A DNA stretch of 64,000 nucleotides from Pseudarthrobacter phenanthrenivorans. Its GTDB lineage: Bacteria > Actinomycetota > Actinomycetes > Actinomycetales > Micrococcaceae. Both the position numbers and the translations under genes were made by a program. The DNA lies in NCBI RefSeq assembly GCF_000813845.1, contig NZ_JWTB01000043.1, forward strand, positions 1 through 64,000. The letters are read 5' to 3'. Positions 59,570-64,000 of the stretch are shown piece after piece. Positions within the stretch are counted from its first letter, which is position 1, and every line of letters begins with the position of its first letter. Under the pieces are notes generated by a model that was not told the DNA's origin, ran no database searches, and was given only the letters and a program-made list of their open reading frames with translations.

Positions 59570-59965
59570 ATGTCGTTTGGACAGCGGGAATTTGACCGCC
59601 AGAAGCCCGAGATCGACTTCCCGGAAGGTGACGTACCCACGGAACTCGTCATCACGGACCTCATTGAGGGCACCGGCCGTGAAGCCCAGGCCGGGGACAC
59701 CGTCTCCACCCACTACGTGGGCGTTGCCTGGTCCACGGGTGAAGAGTTTGACGCCTCCTGGGGCCGCGGCGCGCCGCTGGACTTCCGCGTAGGCGTCGGC
59801 CAGGTCATCCAGGGCTGGGACCAGGGACTGCTCGGCATGAAGGTCGGCGGCCGCCGCCGGCTGGAGATTCCCTCCGAGCTGGCCTACGGCTCGCGCGGTG
59901 CCGGCGGGGCCATCGCCCCCAACGAGGCCCTGATCTTCGTCGTGGACCTCGTGGACGTCCGCTAA
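59570..59965 (+). CDS. FKBP-type peptidyl-prolyl cis-trans isomerase
   Basis: This 131-residue cytoplasmic FKBP has the VSTHYVGVAWSTGEEFDASW and FRVGVGQVIQGWDQGLLGMK blocks and ends in EALIFVVDLVDVR. It lacks a signal peptide, unlike the lipoprotein paralog just upstream. AGGAGC precedes the ATG. Confidence 0.93.
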   Translation: MSFGQREFDRQKPEIDFPEGDVPTELVITDLIEGTGREAQAGDTVSTHYVGVAWSTGEEFDASWGRGAPLDFRVGVGQVIQGWDQGLLGMKVGGRRRLEIPSELAYGSRGAGGAIAPNEALIFVVDLVDVR

Positions 59966-59988
59966 CCCGGGCTTAAAGTACAGCCGAC

Positions 59989-60031
59989 AGCGCGGCAGAA
60001 CGGGACATCAGAGTTCCGTACTGCCGCGCTT
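59989..60031 (+). terminator. Hairpin after the FKBP genes
   Basis: AGCGCGGCAG and CTGCCGCGCT form a 10-bp stem around a 22-base loop that itself has an ACGG/CCGT pair. TT follows. It separates the FKBP genes from pafBC. Confidence 0.55.
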
Positions 60032-60054
60032 TCCGCTTTAAGCGGCGGGTTTAG

Positions 60055-60060
60055 TAACGT
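60055..60060 (+). promoter_or_regulatory. Leaderless -10 box for pafBC
   Basis: TAACGT stands 7 bases before the GTG at 60068, directly after the FKBP terminator. Confidence 0.45.
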
Positions 60061-60067
60061 AACCAAC

Positions 60068-62056
60068 GTGTCCGTATCCCGTACCGAACGACTCCTCAAC
60101 CTGCTGATCGCGCTCCTCAACACCCGTTACGGCCTGCGCCGCAGCGAACTGCGCGAAAAGGTTTACCACGACACCTCCGGCAACGACGTTGCCTTCGGGC
60201 GGATGTTCGAGCGGGACAAGAATGACCTTCGGGCGATGGGCTTCGAGGTGGAAACCCTGACGGACCTGGGCTGGAGCGAGGACGATCCGGCCACCACCCG
60301 GTACCGGATCGGCAAGGAGTCCAACCGGCTCCCGGACGTCCAGCTTGGGCCGGAGGAATGGACAGTCCTCCTGCTGGCCTCCCGGCTGTGGGAGCATGCC
60401 GCACTGGGATCCGCCGCCCAAAGCGCCCTCCGGAAGCTCCAGGCATCCGGCAAACTCGCGGACGTGGAGCTGCCCGCGGGGGTGCAGCCGCGGATAAAGC
60501 CCGCCGGCCAGGCCTTCGATGACATCGTCACCGCCATGCACGCCCGGCACCCCGTGACTTTCACCTACCTGGCCGGCAGCACCGGCAAGGAGGAAACCCG
60601 TACCGTTGAACCCTGGGGACTGGGCAGCCGGTTCGGCCAGTGGTACCTCATGGGCTACGACCGCGGCCGGCAGGCGGCGAGGCATTTCCGCCTTTCCCGC
60701 TTCACCAGCGCCGTCACCACGCTCGCCCGGGAACACTATGAGCCGCCGGCCAACTTCAGCATCCGGTCCGAGCTTGAACGGCTGCCTGAACTGCCGCTCC
60801 GCACCGCCGTCGTGGACGTCCCCGCCGGCCGCTTGCTGGCGCTGCGGGCACGCGCCGTGGAAGCTCCCGGCCAGCCGGCCCCGGGCAACCCGCCCGTGGG
60901 CCACGACCGGCTGGCGCTTGAATACCGCGATCCCGAAGTGTTCGCCGAAGAGCTGGCGTCCTACGGCCCCGACGCGCTGGTTGTGGAACCCGGAGACCTG
61001 CGCCAGGCCGTGCGCCGCCGCCTGCAGGCCGCCCTAGACTTCAGCGCCGCGCCCCGGCCCTCCTACGCCTTCCCCGGCCCCGCCCCGGCCCGGGCGGCGC
61101 GCAAGGGCACCTCTGAGGATCAGCTCAAGCGCATGCTGCAGCTGGTGCCGTTCCTGGTCCACAACCAGGGCCTGCACATCCAGGACGTCGCTGACCACTT
61201 CGGCGTCACCCGGGAGGAGTTGGAAGCCGACCTCCGGATCCTGATCTGTTCCGGACTGCCCGAAGGCTATCCGGACGACCTGCTGGACATCCAGTGGGAG
61301 GACGGCCACGTCTTCATCACCCAGGACCTCGACCTGAAGAAGCCGGTCCGGTTCACCGTGGCGGAAGCGTGTGCCCTGCTGACCGGGCTGGAGACACTGA
61401 ACGGCCTGCCCGACCTGCCCGGCGGCGGTGCGCTGGAATCGGTCACCCTGAAGCTCCTGGCCGCAGCCGGGGAGGAAGGACTGCGGGCCGCCTCCATTGC
61501 CGGGCCGCAGGTTGCCCCCGCGGACGCCGCCACCCATGCCACCGTCCGCCGCGCCATCGAGTCCGGGTCCCAGCTCCACCTGACCTATCTCTCACCCCAG
61601 CGGGACGCCGTCACCGAACGCGACGTGGACCCGCTGCGGCTCTACTCCCTGGACAACACCTGGTATTTCGAAGCCTGGTGCCACCTCGTGGACGGGCTTC
61701 GGAACTTCCGGCTGGACAGGGTCCGGGAGGTGCATCCCAACGGTGCCCCCGCCGGCAGGCATGCTGCGCCCGGGGATGGGGTTCCGGCCAAGCTTTTCAC
61801 GGCCAATGACGACGACACCGTGGTCACCATCCAGCTCACCCGGCAGGGCAGGGGGCTGGCGGAGGACTATTACGCGGCACGCACCGCGGAACTTCCCGAC
61901 GGCGGACTGGTCGCCGAGGTCCGCTTCGGCAATACTGCGTGGCTGCCGATGTTCGTGGCACAGCATGGCGGTTCGGCCCGGATCCTGGCCCCTGCCGGTC
62001 TGGCTGACGCCGCACGCGAGTGGCTGGCGGCAGCTTTGGCAAGATACGGCGGATAG
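60068..62056 (+). CDS. pafBC: Fused PafB-PafC transcription regulator
   Basis: This 662-residue protein contains two HTH-WYL modules in one chain. The first HTH is RTERLLNLLIALLNTRYGLR with WYL at GQWYLMGYDRGRQAARHFRL near residue 195. The second HTH is LVPFLVHNQGLHIQDVADHF near 360 with its WYL-like motif at LYSLDNTWYFEAWCHLVDGL near 525. In mycobacteria PafB and PafC are separate proteins that form a heterodimer activating the LexA-independent DNA-damage response. The natural fusion is known from Arthrobacter. Confidence 0.95.
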   Translation: MSVSRTERLLNLLIALLNTRYGLRRSELREKVYHDTSGNDVAFGRMFERDKNDLRAMGFEVETLTDLGWSEDDPATTRYRIGKESNRLPDVQLGPEEWTVLLLASRLWEHAALGSAAQSALRKLQASGKLADVELPAGVQPRIKPAGQAFDDIVTAMHARHPVTFTYLAGSTGKEETRTVEPWGLGSRFGQWYLMGYDRGRQAARHFRLSRFTSAVTTLAREHYEPPANFSIRSELERLPELPLRTAVVDVPAGRLLALRARAVEAPGQPAPGNPPVGHDRLALEYRDPEVFAEELASYGPDALVVEPGDLRQAVRRRLQAALDFSAAPRPSYAFPGPAPARAARKGTSEDQLKRMLQLVPFLVHNQGLHIQDVADHFGVTREELEADLRILICSGLPEGYPDDLLDIQWEDGHVFITQDLDLKKPVRFTVAEACALLTGLETLNGLPDLPGGGALESVTLKLLAAAGEEGLRAASIAGPQVAPADAATHATVRRAIESGSQLHLTYLSPQRDAVTERDVDPLRLYSLDNTWYFEAWCHLVDGLRNFRLDRVREVHPNGAPAGRHAAPGDGVPAKLFTANDDDTVVTIQLTRQGRGLAEDYYAARTAELPDGGLVAEVRFGNTAWLPMFVAQHGGSARILAPAGLADAAREWLAAALARYGG

Positions 62057-62059
62057 ACT
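62054..62059 (+). promoter_or_regulatory. Leaderless -10 box for the 115-residue gene
   Basis: TAGACT stands 7 bases before the ATG at 62067 and overlaps the end of pafBC. Confidence 0.45.
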
Positions 62060-62066
62060 TCTCAGC

Positions 62067-62414
62067 ATGCCTTGGTGGTCCTGGATTCTCATATGGGTGG
62101 CGCTGGTCGCCGTGTCCCTGCTGTTCTATGTCCTGCTGGGCATCCGTCTCTTCCGCCAGTTCATGGCAACCGTGAAGGACCTCACCGCGGCCGGGGAAAA
62201 ACTGGGGCACCTCCAGCCGGCTGAAGCACCGGCCGAAAGTGCCGATCCCGGCCGGCCGCGGCCCGGGTCCGCTGTTTTTGCCTCGCCCGCTGTGATGCGA
62301 CATGATTACGAGGCATCCAAATCGGCCCGGCGCGAAGAACGGCGCCGCCGGCGAGTGCAGCGCAAGAAAGACCGGGGCCAGCCGCAGGCGCTCGGAGATC
62401 TCGACTTCACATAG
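62067..62414 (+). CDS. Small membrane-anchored basic protein
   Basis: This 115-residue protein has one N-terminal membrane helix (WILIWVALVAVSLLFYVLLG). A cytoplasmic tail follows, ending in a highly basic segment (RREERRRRRVQRKKDRGQPQ). It is conserved at this place between pafBC and tatA in relatives, as far as I recall, but has no known function. Confidence 0.75.
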   Translation: MPWWSWILIWVALVAVSLLFYVLLGIRLFRQFMATVKDLTAAGEKLGHLQPAEAPAESADPGRPRPGSAVFASPAVMRHDYEASKSARREERRRRRVQRKKDRGQPQALGDLDFT

Positions 62415-62446
62415 AAGTAGGATGTAGTTAGAGGAAAGGATTTCCC

Positions 62447-62719
62447 GTGGGAAGACTCTTTGATGGCCCCTGGCCGATCGTAATCATCATCGTTGTTGCA
62501 TTGCTTCTGTTCGCCGCACCCAAACTTCCGGCCATGGCCCGCAGCCTCGGCCAGTCCATGCGGATCATCAGGTCCGAGGTCAAGGAAATGAAGAACGACG
62601 GCAAGACCGACTCCACCGAAGCCAACGGCCCCGTGGAGGGCACCATCGTGAACCACCCCAAGGCGAAGCCCGGTGAGCCGACTGACGGCACTGACGTTCC
62701 GCCGTCGACCCGCGCCTGA
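62447..62719 (+). CDS. tatA: Sec-independent translocase protein TatA
   Basis: This 90-residue protein has the TatA layout: one N-terminal membrane helix (GPWPIVIIIVVALLLFAAPK), then an amphipathic helix (LPAMARSLGQSMRIIRSEVK) and a polar tail. It forms the pore of the twin-arginine translocase. The start is GTG after AGAGGAAAGGA. tatC follows 6 bases later. Confidence 0.95.
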   Translation: MGRLFDGPWPIVIIIVVALLLFAAPKLPAMARSLGQSMRIIRSEVKEMKNDGKTDSTEANGPVEGTIVNHPKAKPGEPTDGTDVPPSTRA

Positions 62720-62725
62720 CCTCCC

Positions 62726-63562
62726 GTGGCACTGTCGCGGGCCCGTAAAGCCAACCCCGAGGGGCGCATGTCCCTCTGGGAGCACCTCAAGGAGCTGAAG
62801 AACCGGCTGATCAAGTCGGCCATCGGCGTCGTCATCGGCGGCATTGGGGGCTGGATTCTTTACGATCCGCTGCTGAAGGCCCTGGCCGAACCGGTCAACC
62901 GCATCTCGGAGGAGACCGGGGGCCTTGCTGCCATCAACTTCGGGACCATTGCGTCGCCGTTCGATTTCAAGCTCCAGATGTCCCTGCTCATCGGGGCCGT
63001 CATTTCCAGTCCTATCTGGATCTACCAACTCTGGGCCTTCATCACCCCAGGGCTGACCTCGAAGGAACGGCGCTACACCCTCGGCTACATGGCCGCCGCC
63101 ATACCACTGTTCCTTGCCGGCATCTGGGTCGGCTGGCTTGTCGTCCCGCAGGTGGTCCATGCGCTGACCCAGTTCACCCCTGCCGGCTCCTCCAGCGTGA
63201 TTGATGCACGGACCTACATCGAGTTCGTCACCCGGATGGTGCTGATGCTGGGCCTGGCCTTCCTGGTCCCTGTGGTGCTGGTGGGCGTCAACATGGCCGG
63301 CATCGTATCCGGGCGCACCATCCTGAAGGCCTGGCGCATCACCGTCTTCCTGGTGTTCGTCCTGGCGGCCATCGCCGCTCCGGGCGCGGACGCCATCTCC
63401 ATGTTCATGCTCGCCGGTCCGCTGCTGGCGCTCTTCTTCGCCGCCATCGGCATCTGCATCATGAACGACAAACGCCGTGAACGGCGGCAGGCCAAGCAGG
63501 TCGAAGAGACCGAGGCCACAGCGGACATTGCCACCCCCGGGAGTGAACTCAAGAAGCTCTAG
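62726..63562 (+). CDS. tatC: Sec-independent translocase protein TatC
   Basis: This 278-residue six-helix membrane protein binds the twin-arginine signal. The conserved opening SLWEHLKELKNRLIKSAIG with the Glu of the signal-binding site is near residue 13. The FELPV-like block near 170 (TRMVLMLGLAFLVPVVLVGV) follows. The start is GTG at 62726. tatB is not nearby, as usual in actinobacteria. Confidence 0.95.
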   Translation: MALSRARKANPEGRMSLWEHLKELKNRLIKSAIGVVIGGIGGWILYDPLLKALAEPVNRISEETGGLAAINFGTIASPFDFKLQMSLLIGAVISSPIWIYQLWAFITPGLTSKERRYTLGYMAAAIPLFLAGIWVGWLVVPQVVHALTQFTPAGSSSVIDARTYIEFVTRMVLMLGLAFLVPVVLVGVNMAGIVSGRTILKAWRITVFLVFVLAAIAAPGADAISMFMLAGPLLALFFAAIGICIMNDKRRERRQAKQVEETEATADIATPGSELKKL

Positions 63563-63571
63563 GCTTGCCGT

Positions 63572-63577
63572 TAGGCT
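63572..63577 (+). promoter_or_regulatory. Leaderless -10 box for the helicase gene
   Basis: TAGGCT stands 6 bases before the ATG at 63584. Confidence 0.55.
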
Positions 63578-63583
63578 TGGAGT

Positions 63584-64000
63584 ATGTCCTCCACCACCGG
63601 CCCCTTCTCCACGGGACCCGTCGATCCTGAAGAACTGTCGCCCGCTGAACGCTACCGTGCCAGCGCCGAACGCAGGGCCGAGGCGGCAACGTACCTGGGA
63701 GCGTTCACCCGGACCCTGGATTTCGAGCTGGATGACTTCCAGCGGCAAGCCTGCCGCTCCCTCCAGGAGGGCAGGGGAGTCCTGGTGGCCGCCCCCACCG
63801 GCGCCGGCAAGACGATCGTCGGGGAGTTCGCCATCTACCTCGCACTGCAGCGGGGCCTGAAGGCCTTCTACACCACACCCATCAAGGCCCTCAGCAACCA
63901 GAAATTCAGTGAGCTCACGGCAAAATACGGTGCCGACAACGTAGGCCTCCTGACCGGTGACACCAGCATCAACGGTGACGCACAGGTGGTGGTGATGACC
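63584..64000 (+). CDS. HelY-type DEAD/DEAH-box helicase (partial, 5' end)
   Basis: The first 139 codons are present; the gene runs past the window end. It shows DDFQRQACRSLQEGRGVLVA, then the Walker A APTGAGKTIVGEFAI near residue 70 and motif Ia YTTPIKALSNQKFSEL near 95. This matches the Ski2-like HelY helicases that follow tatC in mycobacteria (Rv2092c). Its role is RNA or DNA unwinding; the precise substrate is unclear. Confidence 0.9.
   Translation, partial: MSSTTGPFSTGPVDPEELSPAERYRASAERRAEAATYLGAFTRTLDFELDDFQRQACRSLQEGRGVLVAAPTGAGKTIVGEFAIYLALQRGLKAFYTTPIKALSNQKFSELTAKYGADNVGLLTGDTSINGDAQVVVMT

Noticed and set aside
1..64000. CRISPR array, prophage or rRNA genes
   Set aside because: No regularly spaced repeats, phage structural genes or rRNA-like segments were seen.

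Overview
The window looks like a chromosomal stretch of a high-GC actinobacterium of the Micrococcaceae, most likely Arthrobacter or Pseudarthrobacter. The evidence is a complete Pup-proteasome operon with PafB and PafC fused into one protein, a mycothiol ligase (MshC), the divergent actinobacterial glgC/glgA pair, many small actinobacteria-specific proteins (DUF4193, DUF5703) and strong GC bias in third codon positions. About 60 protein genes, one tRNA and one pseudogene are supported. No rRNA, CRISPR array, transposase or integrase was seen. No gene-free stretch exceeds about 200 bp.

Layout. 43-3555: serB, an ABC ATPase, a TSUP permease and a SpoU-type RNA methyltransferase gene. 3059-8214: an insertion that splits the methyltransferase gene. 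It supplies a foreign 3' half that keeps the frame open, then carries a YoaK-type membrane protein, a minus-strand operon mesX (DUF1852)-mesD (MetE catalytic domain only)-flavin reductase, and a divergent LysR regulator. The displaced, frameshifted native 3' end of the methyltransferase gene lies just beyond, at 8216-8432. This is the most striking part of the window: a probable folate-independent, oxygen-linked methionine synthase module acquired horizontally. 8596-20870: rpmE2, a lipoate ligase, pepN, a YeiH permease, the ATP-grasp/alpha-E/transglutaminase cassette, an FMN-binding protein, an SDR-like protein with a zinc-ribbon, and glgC. 20973-22178: glgA/glgM. 22304-28843: a fatty-acid oxidation cluster (acyl-CoA oxidase, TetR, thiolase, FabG4-like reductase, MaoC hydratase) with a perfect 31-bp operator. 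28840-40749: mixed housekeeping and envelope genes (FUSC, serine hydrolase, mycothiol/glutathione-type reductase, M50 protease, DUF4193, two GT9 glycosyltransferases, quinone reductase, PLD-family protein, YqeY, rhodanese). 40922-41004: tRNA-Leu(GAG). 41175-50478: M20 hydrolase, acyl-CoA dehydrogenase, small proteins, aldo/keto reductase, uppP, mshC, PAC2, a HAD phosphatase and a site-2 protease.

50577-64000: the conserved proteasome region: trmI, arc (mpa), dop, pup, prcB, prcA, pafA, two FKBP isomerases, pafBC, a small membrane protein, tatA, tatC and the start of a HelY-type helicase. Pup ends in Gln, so Dop must deamidate it before PafA can ligate it to targets. ARC feeds pupylated proteins into PrcBA, and PafBC is the DNA-damage transcription activator encoded with the system.

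A window-wide regulatory pattern is also visible. At least 18 genes have a TANNNT box exactly 6 or 7 bases before their start codon, which is the signature of leaderless transcription and also fixes many start codons.
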